Positions 8,414-16,987 of a stretch of 64,000 nucleotides of DNA are shown piece after piece. Position numbers and translations under genes: made by a program. The stretch's first letter is position 1, and every line of letters begins with the position of its first letter. The stretch lies in assembly GCF_000423025.1 (NCBI RefSeq), contig NZ_AUHE01000009.1:1-64000 (forward strand), read 5' to 3'. The notes under the pieces were generated by a model. That model did not search any database, had not been told where the DNA came from, and worked only from the letters and a program-made list of their open reading frames with translations. This DNA comes from Gordonia shandongensis DSM 45094. GTDB taxonomy: Bacteria; Actinomycetota; Actinomycetes; Mycobacteriales; Mycobacteriaceae.

Positions 8414-9717
8414 CCGGACCCGGGGCCGGAACGACCGGCCGCCGCTGGATGACCCTGTTCACCCTCGCGTGGCTGGTCATCTGGATGGCGCAGCTGACTC
8501 CGCTGCAGCTGCTCCTGCCCCTGCAGCTCGACTCCCAGACGTCCGAGGACGGCGACCGGTGGATCCACGGCGTCGTCGTCTCCGGGCTGGTCCTCGGGAT
8601 CGGCGGCCTCGTCGCGGTGATCGCCGGACCGCTGGCGGGGCACGCGTCCGACCGGACCGACGGCTCCCGGCTCCCCGCCCGGCTCGGCGGCCGACGCCGC
8701 GTGTGGGCCCTCGGCGGCTGCTGGGGGACGGCGATCTTCCTGGTCCTCACCGGACTCGCCCACCAGCCGTGGCTGGTCGCGATCTGCTGGATCGGCGTCT
8801 CCGTGGGGGTGGCCGTCGCCTCGGCCGCCTTCACCGCGATGATCCCCGATCAGCTCGCGCCCGACCGCCGCGGCACCGCATCGGCGTCGATCGGGTCGTC
8901 TCAGGCGCTCGGCATCGTCCTCGGCGTCGGCGTCGTGGTGCTGCTGGGTCTGAGCGTGCTCTCCGGTTATCTGGTGCTCGCGCTGCTCGTCGCGGCGATC
9001 GGCACGTGGGCGTCCTTCGGTCTGCCCGACCCGGTCGCGCCCCGCAGCGAACTGGCCGCCCCGGACCGCGAGTCGGGCGCTTCGGCGCCCCGCTGGGCGT
9101 CGCTGCGCGACCGCGACTTCTGCTGGATGCTCGGCGGCCGGCTCGTCGGCAACATCGGCAACGCGCTCGGAACGTCGCTGTTCCTGTTCTTCCTGCTGTA
9201 CGGCCTGCACCAGGACAAGGACGCCGCCGAGGGCAACCTGCTGCTGCTCATCGTCGTCTACACCGTCTTCGTCGTCGGCAGCTCGGTGATCTTCGGGACG
9301 GTGTCCGACCGTCGCGGGCACCGCCGCATCCTCACCGTCGTCTCCGCGCTGATCCAGGCGTGTTCGGGCATCGTGATCGTCGTGCACCCGACGTTCGCCG
9401 CGACACTCGCGGCCGCCGCCCTCATGGGGATCGGTTACGGCGCGTTCATGACCGTCGGGCTGGCGTTCGCGACCGATCTGCTGCCGCGCGTGGAGGATCA
9501 CGGTCGCGACCTCGGGATCGTCAACGTGTCGGCGGCCCTCGGCCAGCTGATCGGACCGGTCCTCGGGGCGGGGCTCGTCGCCGCCGTCGGCGGCTTCTGG
9601 CTCGTCTTCGCGATGGCCTGCGTCCTGTCGGTCGCCGGCGGCGCGATGACCTTCCTGGCCAGGGACGACACGGGCGGCCGGGCACCGATCGCGGCCACGG
9701 TGGACCCGCCGGCATGA
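8410..9717 (+). CDS. Major facilitator superfamily transporter, likely sugar permease partner of the GH1 enzyme
   Basis: The 435 residues have about 12 hydrophobic helices in two halves. Loops after helices 2 and 8 carry Asp/Arg-rich MFS A-like motifs (GHASDRTDGSRLPARLGGRR and GTVSDRRGHRRI). The ATG at 8410 overlaps the GH1 stop as ATGA, a sign of translational coupling and shared function. A glucoside importer of the GPH/SPH type is the simplest reading; a drug exporter is possible, since MFS substrates cannot be read from sequence. Confidence 0.85.
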   Translation: MTGPGAGTTGRRWMTLFTLAWLVIWMAQLTPLQLLLPLQLDSQTSEDGDRWIHGVVVSGLVLGIGGLVAVIAGPLAGHASDRTDGSRLPARLGGRRRVWALGGCWGTAIFLVLTGLAHQPWLVAICWIGVSVGVAVASAAFTAMIPDQLAPDRRGTASASIGSSQALGIVLGVGVVVLLGLSVLSGYLVLALLVAAIGTWASFGLPDPVAPRSELAAPDRESGASAPRWASLRDRDFCWMLGGRLVGNIGNALGTSLFLFFLLYGLHQDKDAAEGNLLLLIVVYTVFVVGSSVIFGTVSDRRGHRRILTVVSALIQACSGIVIVVHPTFAATLAAAALMGIGYGAFMTVGLAFATDLLPRVEDHGRDLGIVNVSAALGQLIGPVLGAGLVAAVGGFWLVFAMACVLSVAGGAMTFLARDDTGGRAPIAATVDPPA

Positions 9718-9832
9718 CGGGTTCGTGCCGCGACACGGCAGCCTGCGCCGCCGGGCGATCCGGTCGGTCGTAGAATCACCATCGAGTATCCGGCACACCC
9801 GACTGCCGGAATCGACGACGAGGACGGACATC

Positions 9833-10954
9833 TTGGCGACTCTGGTTACTCCCTCGGGTCACGCGAACGTGTCGATGCTGGGCATCGGCGCGTACCGGCC
9901 CCAGCGACTGATCACCAACGATCAGCTGTGCCGCGTGCTGGACTCCTCCGACGAGTGGATCTTCGAGCGCAGTGGGATCCACAACCGCCGGTGGATCAGC
10001 GGCGACGAGACGCTGCGGTCGATGGCGTCCGCCGCGGCCGACCGCGCGGTGACCAACTCGGGGATCGACCGCGACAAGATCGACCTGCTGGTCCTGGCCA
10101 CCAGCAGCTGGCCCAGCAATGTGCCGCACGGCGCCCCCATCGTCGCGCACGACATCGGGCTCAACGGCATCCCCGCCTTCGACGTCGCCGCCGGGTGCGG
10201 CGGCTTCGGTTACGCCCTGGGCGTCGCCGCCGACGCGATCCGCGCGGGCAGCGCGACCTACGCCGTCGTCATCGGTGTCGAGACGATGTCGGTGGGCCTC
10301 GATCCCACCGACCGCTCCACCGGATTCATCTTCGGCGACGGCGCCGGTGCCGTCGTGGTGGGCCCCACCGAGACCAACGGGATCTCGCCGGTCGTCTCCG
10401 GGTCCGACGGCGAGAACGCCGAGGCGATCAAACAGAACTTCGACACCGTCGAGTACATGGCGCGGTCGGTGGAGTACCAGGACAAGGACTCCTCGACCGA
10501 CCCGGTCGGCCGGATGGTCATCAGCATGGAGGGCCCGCGGGTCTTCCGGTGGGCCGCGATCACGCTGCCCAAGGCGCTCACCAAGCTGCTCACCGAGTCG
10601 GGTGCCGGCCCCGAGGACATCGAGGTCTTCGTCCCGCACCAGGCCAATGCGCGCATCAACGACCTGATGAAGAAGAACCTCGGCCTGCGCGACGACCTGC
10701 CGATGGCCAACGACATCGAGAACACCGCGAACACCTCGGCCGCATCCATCCCGCTGGCCATCGAGGAGATGCTCGCGACCGGGAAGGCCGCCGGCGGGCA
10801 GCTCGCCCTCGTCCTCGGATTCGGTGCCGGACTGAGCTATGCAGGCATGGTCGCGACCCTGCCGCCGGCCCCGACGATCACCTCGTTCGACGGTCTCGGC
10901 GACGGCGCCGATGCCGGCCCGCTGCCGGCGCACCTGGCCGGCATCGTCGACTGA
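9833..10954 (+). CDS. KAS III (FabH-like) 3-oxoacyl-ACP synthase, copy 1
   Basis: A thiolase-fold condensing enzyme of 373 residues, longer than E. coli FabH (317). The catalytic triad is visible: Cys122 in AAGCGGFGYAL, His269 in FVPHQANARIN and Asn300 in [11 protein letters not shown]. It would condense acyl-CoA with malonyl-ACP. I chose TTG 9833, which follows GAGGAC by about ten bases; an upstream in-frame ATG lacks a ribosome binding site. The C-terminal extension of about 40 residues is Asp/Pro/Gly-rich. A second FabH-like gene lies at 13501, and an ABC exporter with its PadR regulator sits between them. Neither can be called the housekeeping FabH with certainty. Confidence 0.88.
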   Translation: MATLVTPSGHANVSMLGIGAYRPQRLITNDQLCRVLDSSDEWIFERSGIHNRRWISGDETLRSMASAAADRAVTNSGIDRDKIDLLVLATSSWPSNVPHGAPIVAHDIGLNGIPAFDVAAGCGGFGYALGVAADAIRAGSATYAVVIGVETMSVGLDPTDRSTGFIFGDGAGAVVVGPTETNGISPVVSGSDGENAEAIKQNFDTVEYMARSVEYQDKDSSTDPVGRMVISMEGPRVFRWAAITLPKALTKLLTESGAGPEDIEVFVPHQANARINDLMKKNLGLRDDLPMANDIENTANTSAASIPLAIEEMLATGKAAGGQLALVLGFGAGLSYAGMVATLPPAPTITSFDGLGDGADAGPLPAHLAGIVD

Positions 10955-10959
10955 CCAGG

Positions 10960-11724
10960 TCAGGCGTTCTCGCGGCGGAACACCGCGGTGCCCCACCACA
11001 GTCCCAGTGCACTCATGATCACCGCGGCGAGCAGCCCCCACGCGACCTGGGAGCCGGCGACGTCGCCGAGGAATGAGCTGCGCGCCGCGTCGACGACGTA
11101 GCGGAAGGGCATGAAGTCCGAGATCCGGGTGAGCCACGCCGGCCCAAGGGTCATCGGCAGCAGGATGCCCGAGAGCAGCAGCACCGGCATCATCACCATG
11201 TTGAGGACCGGCGCCATCACGTCCTCGCTCTTGGTCGACAGGGCCAGGGCGTTCGACGCGGCCGCGCAGGCGCCGCCGATCAGGAGCGTCACGACGATGC
11301 CGACGATCACGCCGATGATCGACCCGCGCATGCCCATCGCGAAACCGAGGCCGACGAGGATCAGCGCCTGAACGAACAACTGGATGAGGTCGCGCAGCAG
11401 CCGACCGAACAGGAGCGCCGTCCGGCTCGCCGGAGTCACGCGTTCGGCCTCGATGACCCCCTCCCGCCATTCGCCGATCAGTCCGAAGCCGGCGAACATC
11501 GCCCCGAACATGCCCAACTGCACGAGCAGACCGGGGACCAGGAACGTGTAGGCGTTGTCGCCGGCGTTCGGGAACGAGGCGACGATCGGTTTGAGCAGCG
11601 GCCCGAACAACACCAGGTAGAGCACCGGCTGCATGATCCCGATCAGCACCCACGCCGGATTCCGCAGGTTCATCCGCAGTTGCCTGCGGAACACGATGTA
11701 CGACTCGCGCAGGAAGCTCATCAT
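10960..11724 (-). CDS. ABC-2 type exporter permease (DrrB-like)
   Basis: A 254-residue inner-membrane protein with about six hydrophobic helices and the ABC-2 signature layout: a cytoplasmic N-terminus (SFLRESYIVFRRQLRMNLRNP), helix 1 with PVLYLVLFG, and a last region with FMPFRYVVDAARSSFLGD before the final helix. It pairs with the ATPase encoded just upstream, the genes overlapping as ATGA. Such DrrAB-type exporters move drugs, lipids or antibiotics; the substrate is unknown. It is convergent with the copy-1 FabH gene, only five bases away. Confidence 0.9.
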   Translation of the reverse strand: MMSFLRESYIVFRRQLRMNLRNPAWVLIGIMQPVLYLVLFGPLLKPIVASFPNAGDNAYTFLVPGLLVQLGMFGAMFAGFGLIGEWREGVIEAERVTPASRTALLFGRLLRDLIQLFVQALILVGLGFAMGMRGSIIGVIVGIVVTLLIGGACAAASNALALSTKSEDVMAPVLNMVMMPVLLLSGILLPMTLGPAWLTRISDFMPFRYVVDAARSSFLGDVAGSQVAWGLLAAVIMSALGLWWGTAVFRRENA

Positions 11725-12737
11725 CGGTCGGTCTCCTCGTCGGTCGGGTCGACGGCGGCCTCCGCGTCGCGCAGGCTGCGTCCGGTCAGGGTCAGGAAGA
11801 CGTCGTCGAGCGTCGGGCGTTTGATCTCGATCTCCTCCAGTGCGTCGCCCTCCTCCAGTGCGTCTCCGCCTGCGGCGAGTTCCCGGAGCAGTCCGGGGAT
11901 CACCTTGGCCGATCCGCGGACGCGAGCGGTCACCCCGGATCCGTCCGTCTCGATCTCGGTGGCGCCGACGTTCTCGAGGGCCGACGCGGCGCGGGACACC
12001 GGCTCGGCCGACGCGAACCCGAGGTGCACCAGATCGCCCGAGACCTGCGATTTGAGGTTCTCCGGGGTGTCGGAGGCGACGATGACACCGTTGTCGATGA
12101 TCATGATGCGGTCCGAGAGCGCATCGGCCTCGTCCAGATAGTGGGTGGTCAGGAAGACCGTGGCGCCCCGCCTGGTTCGCAGCGCCGCGATGTGCTCCCA
12201 CAGGTTGGCGCGCGCCTGCGGGTCCAGCCCGGTCGTCGGCTCGTCGAGGAACACCAGCGTGGGGTCGTGGATGAGACCCATCACGATGTCGAGCCGACGG
12301 CGCTGCCCGCCGGACATGTTCTTGGGCATCCGATCCCACAGTCCGTCGAGCTGAAGGCTCGTGAACAGTTCCCGGCCGCGCGCCACGGCCGCGCGCCGGC
12401 TCATCCCGTACAACTGTCCGTGGTCGGCCACCTCGTCGCCGGCGAGCGCCTGCGAGAACGTCGACCCGGCCTGCGAGACGTACCCGATGCTGCGGCGCAC
12501 CTGGACCGACTGCGTCGCGACGTCGAATCCGTTGACCGTCGCGGTGCCCGCGGTCGGCCGCAGGAGCGTCGTCAACATGCGGAGCGTGGTCGTCTTACCG
12601 GCCCCGTTGGGTCCGAGGAAGCCGACGACCTCGCCCTCCGCCACGTCGAGGTCGACCCCGTCGACCGCACGCACCTCCCGCTGCCGTCTGCCCTTCCCGG
12701 TCACGAACGTCGCCGCGAGCCCGCGTGCATGGATCAT
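11721..12737 (-). CDS. ABC transporter ATP-binding protein (DrrA-like)
   Basis: A 338-residue ATPase with Walker A GPNGAGKTTT (residues about 41-50), Q-loop SQAGS, signature MSGGQRRRLDIVMGL, Walker B LVFLDEPTTGLD and the switch His in TTHYLDEAD. The C-terminal 100 residues form the DrrA-type regulatory tail. A direct 12-15 bp duplication gives the odd GGDALEEGDALEEIEI near residue 300. AGGAGG lies ahead of the ATG. It forms one unit with padR upstream (49-bp gap) and the permease downstream; PadR-ABC units of this type are commonly induced by the exported compound. Confidence 0.93.
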   Translation of the reverse strand: MIHARGLAATFVTGKGRRQREVRAVDGVDLDVAEGEVVGFLGPNGAGKTTTLRMLTTLLRPTAGTATVNGFDVATQSVQVRRSIGYVSQAGSTFSQALAGDEVADHGQLYGMSRRAAVARGRELFTSLQLDGLWDRMPKNMSGGQRRRLDIVMGLIHDPTLVFLDEPTTGLDPQARANLWEHIAALRTRRGATVFLTTHYLDEADALSDRIMIIDNGVIVASDTPENLKSQVSGDLVHLGFASAEPVSRAASALENVGATEIETDGSGVTARVRGSAKVIPGLLRELAAGGDALEEGDALEEIEIKRPTLDDVFLTLTGRSLRDAEAAVDPTDEETDR

Positions 12738-12786
12738 GCGGATTCCTCCTGCGTTGTGTGGCCCTCACGCACCCCGCGCAAAGTAG

Positions 12787-12796
12787 TCAAATTTGA
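12787..12796. promoter_or_regulatory. Perfect palindrome TCAAATTTGA between padR and the ABC genes, possible PadR operator
   Basis: This AT-rich palindrome contains the padR stop codon (TGA) and lies 50-59 bases before the ATPase start. Read on the minus strand it is followed by TTTGACT, which may act as a -35. AT-rich palindromes are typical of PadR targets. If it is one, PadR would control the ABC genes from a promoter inside the end of its own gene. Confidence 0.45.
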
Positions 12797-13371
12797 GCGT
12801 AGGGGTGAGGCGGCCGATCCGCACCCGAGTCGAAGGACAACTCACCCGCGGCGACGTCGGCCAGGACGCCGTCGAGCCACCACAGCTCCAACTCGGCGAA
12901 CTGCCGCCACAGCTGCAGGCTCCTGACCGAGTGGGCCGGAACACGGTCGTCGGTCCCCGGCGGAAGCATCTCCCCGATCGCCGTGCGCAGTGCCTCCCGC
13001 CGATCGGTGAGCGCTGCGACCGAGCGCTGCTCACCGAGCATCGGCAACAGACCGAAGCCGGCCTGAAACTCATGTCGGTCGAAGACGTTCACCGCGGTGA
13101 CGGCCGCGACGATCCCCGCCTCGAGTTCGTCGCGCCCCGCGGCCGTCAACTCGTAGACCGCGGCCGGCCGCGATCCGTCGTCGACGACGGATCGCGCCAG
13201 CAGCCCCTGCTCGGTGAGTCGGCGCAAACCGTGATAGATCGACCCCGGCCGGATGCTCGCCCACTCGTCGACACGCCACGACACGAGTTCACGGCGGATC
13301 TGGTAACCGTTCACCGGCTCGAACAGACCCACCGCACCCAGCAGCAACAGCCGTGTGGTGGCGACAGACAT
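12787..13371 (-). CDS. PadR-family transcriptional regulator
   Basis: The 194 residues consist of a PadR winged helix at 10-90 (RLLLLGAVGLFEPVNGYQIR, SIRPGSIYHGLRRLTEQGLL, with the wing ending RPAAVYELTAAGRDELE) and a C-terminal helical dimerisation domain of the Vir_act_alpha_C type. It reads in the same direction as the downstream ABC exporter pair, so it probably represses that pair and itself until a ligand binds. The ATG at 13371 is seven bases after TACCGT, consistent with leaderless transcription. Confidence 0.9.
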   Translation of the reverse strand: MSVATTRLLLLGAVGLFEPVNGYQIRRELVSWRVDEWASIRPGSIYHGLRRLTEQGLLARSVVDDGSRPAAVYELTAAGRDELEAGIVAAVTAVNVFDRHEFQAGFGLLPMLGEQRSVAALTDRREALRTAIGEMLPPGTDDRVPAHSVRSLQLWRQFAELELWWLDGVLADVAAGELSFDSGADRPPHPYAQI

Positions 13372-13378
13372 ACCGGCA

Positions 13379-13384
13379 ACGGTA
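13379..13384 (-). promoter_or_regulatory. -10 box for leaderless transcription of padR
   Basis: On the minus strand TACCGT ends seven bases before the ATG at 13371. Confidence 0.6.
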
Positions 13385-13500
13385 GCGGCCGGGCGGGCGG
13401 GCGCGCCGCCGCGCGGCTACTTCTCGGTAACCCGTGACGCATGAGAACGTCGACAGAGCATGTGCGCCACCGCACACCCGGAGAAGTGGGAGATCAGTTC

Positions 13501-14520
13501 ATGGCCGTACTCGCCGAAGCCGTCGGAACACAGAAGATCGGCATGCTCGGGATCGGTGCTCACCGTCCCGAACGCGTCGTCACCAACGACGAGATCTGCC
13601 AGAGCATCGACTCGTCCGACGAATGGATCTACACGCGGACCGGCATCAAGAGTCGCCGCTTCGCGCGGCGCGACGAAACCGTCGTCGAGATGGGCGTCAA
13701 CGCCGGCCGCAAGGCCATCGCGAATGCACTCCTGTCCGGCTCCGACATCGACGCGGTGATCCTGGCGACCAACACCCACCTGCTGCTCACACCCGCGGGC
13801 GCCGTCAAGATCGCCACCGAGCTCGGCGCCAACGGCGTCCCCGCATTCGACGTGACGGTCGGCTGCGCGGGCTTCGGCTACGCGATGGGCCTGGCCGCAG
13901 ACATGATCCGCGGCGGCAGCGCGAGCAACGTCCTGGTGATCGGCGCCGAACAGCTGTCGGTGACCCTCGACATGACCGACCGCGGCAACTGCTTCATCTT
14001 CGGCGACGGCGCCGGAGCCGTGGTGGTGGGCCCGACGCCCGAGCAGGGCCTCGGACCCGTGGTCTGGGGCAGCGACGGCACCCAGTTCAGCGCCATCCGC
14101 CAGGACATCGACTGGATCAGTTACATGGACGGCGGCGACATCGAGAACCGCCCATACCTCCGCCTCGAGGGCACCGCCGTCTTCCGGTGGGCCGCCTTCG
14201 AGATGGGCAAGGCCGCCCAGCGCGCCCTCGAGGTCGCGAAGATCGACACCTCCGAGGTCGACGTCTTCGTCCCCCACCAGGCCAACTCCCGGATCAACGA
14301 ACTCCTCGCCCGGAGTCTGGGCTTCGGCGAGTCGACGGTCATCGCGAACGACATCGAGACGACCGGGAACACGTCGGCCGCGTCGATCCCCCTGGCGATG
14401 GAGGACCTCCTGTCGACCGGCGCAGCCAAACCCGGCGACACCGCCCTGCTGCTCGGTTACGGCGCCGGCCTCAGCTACGCCGCGCAGGTGGTCACGATGC
14501 CGCCCATCCCGTTCGAGTAG
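13501..14520 (+). CDS. KAS III (FabH-like) 3-oxoacyl-ACP synthase, copy 2
   Basis: A 339-residue condensing enzyme, clearly a paralogue of the copy at 9833, with the same catalytic residues: Cys122 in [12 protein letters not shown], His259 in [11 protein letters not shown] and Asn290 in [11 protein letters not shown]. The ATG at 13501 follows GGGAGATCAGTTC and aligns with the paralogue's start; an upstream ATG at 13441 would add 20 unconserved residues. It is divergent from padR. The acyl-binding region differs from copy 1 ([12 protein letters not shown] against SSWPSNVPHGAPIV), so the two probably prefer different acyl donors. One of the pair may start chains for a special lipid. Confidence 0.9.
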   Translation: MAVLAEAVGTQKIGMLGIGAHRPERVVTNDEICQSIDSSDEWIYTRTGIKSRRFARRDETVVEMGVNAGRKAIANALLSGSDIDAVILATNTHLLLTPAGAVKIATELGANGVPAFDVTVGCAGFGYAMGLAADMIRGGSASNVLVIGAEQLSVTLDMTDRGNCFIFGDGAGAVVVGPTPEQGLGPVVWGSDGTQFSAIRQDIDWISYMDGGDIENRPYLRLEGTAVFRWAAFEMGKAAQRALEVAKIDTSEVDVFVPHQANSRINELLARSLGFGESTVIANDIETTGNTSAASIPLAMEDLLSTGAAKPGDTALLLGYGAGLSYAAQVVTMPPIPFE

Positions 14521-14635
14521 GTCGCTGCCGTCGAGATCAGGCGAGCGACGACACCGACCCGCCACGACACGCGCCCTCACCTGGGTCTCGACCTGTCACA
14601 CCCCTCCGAAATTGCCCGTGACCACCGCAAACCGA

Positions 14636-14641
14636 TAGCGT
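14636..14641 (+). promoter_or_regulatory. -10 box for leaderless transcription of prfC
   Basis: TAGCGT ends six bases before the GTG at 14648. TTGCCC stands 18 bases upstream as a possible -35, giving a complete promoter. Confidence 0.65.
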
Positions 14642-14647
14642 GAGCGG

Positions 14648-16258
14648 GTGAGTTCCGAGGCCATCAACCGCGAAGTGAAGCGGCGTCGCACGTTCGCCAT
14701 CATCTCCCACCCCGACGCGGGCAAGTCGACGATGACCGAGGCCCTCGCGCTGCACGCCCACATGATCAGCGAGGCCGGCGCGGTACACGGCAAGGGCGGC
14801 CGCCGCTCGACCGTCTCGGACTGGATGGAGATGGAGAAGGCCCGCGGGATCTCCGTCACCTCCACCGCCCTGCAGTTCAGCTACACGCCCGGCACCGCCG
14901 ACGACTCCGACGCGCCCTTCGTCATCAACCTCGTCGACACCCCCGGACACTCCGACTTCTCCGAAGACACCTACCGCGTCCTCACCGCAGTCGACGCCGC
15001 CGTGATGCTGATCGACGCCGCCAAGGGCCTCGAACCGCAGACGCTCAAACTGTTCCAGGTGTGCCGCCACCGCGGCATCCCGGTCATCACCGTCGTCAAC
15101 AAATGGGACCGACCGGGTCAGACGCCGCTGGAGTTGATCGACGAGATCAACGAACGCATCGGCCTCATCCCCACCCCCCTGTACGTCCCGGTCGGCATCG
15201 CCGGCGACTACCGCGGCCTCCTCGACCGCCGCACCGGTCGGTACATCCACTTCGAACGCACCGCCGGCGGCGCCAAGATCGCCCCCGAGATCCTGATGGA
15301 CGCCGACGAGGCCGCCCAACGCGAAGGCGATGCGTGGACGGCCGCGCGCGAGGAGAGCGACCTGCTGGCCGAACTCGGTCAGGACCACGATCAGGAGATG
15401 TTCCTGGCCGGGCAGACCTCACCGATGATCTTCACCTCGGCGATGCTCAACTTCGGCGTCCGCCAGCTCCTCGACGCACTCGTCGAGTTCGCTCCCCCGC
15501 CGCACGGGCGCACGACCGTCGACGGCACCGACCGCGAGGTGACCGACCCGTTCAGCGCCGTCGTCTTCAAGGTGCAGGCCGGTATGGACAGCTCTCACCG
15601 CGACCGGCTCGCCTACATGCGGATCGTCTCCGGGGAGTTCGAGCGCGGCATGGTCGTCACGCATGCCCAGACCGGAAAGCCGTTCGCGACGAAGTACGCG
15701 CAGGCCGTCTTCGGCCGCGACCGGTCGACGGTCGACAAGGCGTACCCCGGCGACGTGGTCGGGCTCGTCAACGCGATAGCCCTCGCCCCGGGCGACACCC
15801 TGTTCATCGACCCGCGAGCCCAGTTCCCGCCGATCGGCTCGTTCGCCCCCGAACACTTCTCGGCGCTCCGCGTCACCACCGCGGACAAGTACAAGCAGTT
15901 CCGCAAGGCCGTCGACCAGATGGACGCCGAGGGCGTCGTCCAGGTGCTCCGGAACGATCTGCGGGGCGACGCGTCGCCGGTGATGGCCGCCGTCGGCCCC
16001 ATGCAGTTCGAGGTCGTCACCGCCCGCATGAAGGCCGAGTTCAACGTCGACACCGTCGTCGAACCCCTCGGGTACGCGATGGCGCGACGAACCGACGAGA
16101 GCAGCGCCCCGGAACTCGACCGCCAACGCGGAGTGGAGGTCTTCACCCGCAGCGACGGCGCCATCCTGGCACTGTTCTCCGACAAGTGGCGACTCCAGTA
16201 CATCGAGCGCGAACACCCCGACCTGCTCCTGGAGCCCCTCGTGGCGGCGGCCGACTGA
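14648..16258 (+). CDS. prfC: Peptide chain release factor 3
   Basis: RF3 is a ribosomal GTPase that removes RF1/RF2 after peptide release. The 536 residues match the family (E. coli 529). GTPase motifs are G1 SHPDAGKSTMTEAL near residue 20, switch I region with GRRSTVSDWMEMEKARGISVTS, G3 DTPGHSDFSEDTYR and G4 NKWDRPG. The RF3-specific domains follow. The Mtb genome has no prfC that I recall, so its presence argues for a non-tuberculous lineage. The lipoprotein gene downstream overlaps it as TGATG. Confidence 0.95.
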   Translation: MSSEAINREVKRRRTFAIISHPDAGKSTMTEALALHAHMISEAGAVHGKGGRRSTVSDWMEMEKARGISVTSTALQFSYTPGTADDSDAPFVINLVDTPGHSDFSEDTYRVLTAVDAAVMLIDAAKGLEPQTLKLFQVCRHRGIPVITVVNKWDRPGQTPLELIDEINERIGLIPTPLYVPVGIAGDYRGLLDRRTGRYIHFERTAGGAKIAPEILMDADEAAQREGDAWTAAREESDLLAELGQDHDQEMFLAGQTSPMIFTSAMLNFGVRQLLDALVEFAPPPHGRTTVDGTDREVTDPFSAVVFKVQAGMDSSHRDRLAYMRIVSGEFERGMVVTHAQTGKPFATKYAQAVFGRDRSTVDKAYPGDVVGLVNAIALAPGDTLFIDPRAQFPPIGSFAPEHFSALRVTTADKYKQFRKAVDQMDAEGVVQVLRNDLRGDASPVMAAVGPMQFEVVTARMKAEFNVDTVVEPLGYAMARRTDESSAPELDRQRGVEVFTRSDGAILALFSDKWRLQYIEREHPDLLLEPLVAAAD

Positions 16259-16962
16259 TGCGACCGCCGACGGGTCCGACCGCGACGGCCGCACGTGTGG
16301 CCGCCGCGGTGATCGCCGTCGGTGCGGGCGCACTCGCGCTGACCGCGTGCAGCCCGGCCGCCGAGGAGACCGCCGTCTCCGCGCCGCCGACCGCGCCTGC
16401 CGGGGAACCCGCGTCCACCGAACGACTCCCCGCAACGGACTGCGAGCAGACGCCGGAGTCCGGCAAGGTCGACACCACCGGGTACGCGCTGCGCTACAGC
16501 ACCGGCACCATGCGGATCTCGGTGCGGACCAAGGGCGGCTCCGCGACCTGCCTCGGATTCACCAAGACCGGCAGCGCCGACCCCCAGGTCCCGCCCGACA
16601 CCGTGCTGTTCACATTCCGCGGCTCCCGCGGCGAGGGCGCGCTGCTCGAGTTCCCCAGCGTCAACCTGTCCCGCGGCGTCCTGCCGTGGCCGCGGGGAAA
16701 GGTCACCACCCCGCACTCCACGTTCACCTCGACCGTCGGAGTCTCCCACGGCGGCGACTACTTCACGTCGCAGCGGTGCACCGTGCGCCTCGCTCGCGTG
16801 ACCCCGGCGGGGGCCGCGGGCACCGTCGAATGCCCCGACGCGCTCGCGACGACAGCGAACCCGTTCGACCCGAGCGACGACGTCTCCCACGAGGACCCCG
16901 CCGACCGTCCCTCCCCACCGGACTCCGCCTCGCTGCGCGGCGTCTTCGAACTCGCCCGCTGA
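16258..16962 (+). CDS. Secreted lipoprotein of unknown function
   Basis: The 234-residue protein starts at the ATG overlapping the prfC stop (TGATG). It has a signal peptide and the lipobox LTAC (AALALTACSPA, acylated Cys near residue 30), so it should be anchored outside the membrane. The mature part has five more Cys. The stretch from GYALRYSTGTMRISVRTKGG to the repeated Ser/Thr/Gly strands looks like a beta-sandwich, loosely like DUF4232-type lipoproteins, but I do not recognise the family with confidence. Coupling to prfC is probably positional. Confidence 0.8.
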   Translation: MRPPTGPTATAARVAAAVIAVGAGALALTACSPAAEETAVSAPPTAPAGEPASTERLPATDCEQTPESGKVDTTGYALRYSTGTMRISVRTKGGSATCLGFTKTGSADPQVPPDTVLFTFRGSRGEGALLEFPSVNLSRGVLPWPRGKVTTPHSTFTSTVGVSHGGDYFTSQRCTVRLARVTPAGAAGTVECPDALATTANPFDPSDDVSHEDPADRPSPPDSASLRGVFELAR

Positions 16963-16987
16963 CCGCGGGCCCGGTACGGCGACCGGA

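Noticed and set aside
9833..14520. A biosynthetic gene cluster around the two KAS III genes
   Set aside because: There are no carrier proteins, tailoring enzymes or other synthases nearby; two FabH-like genes and an exporter are not enough.
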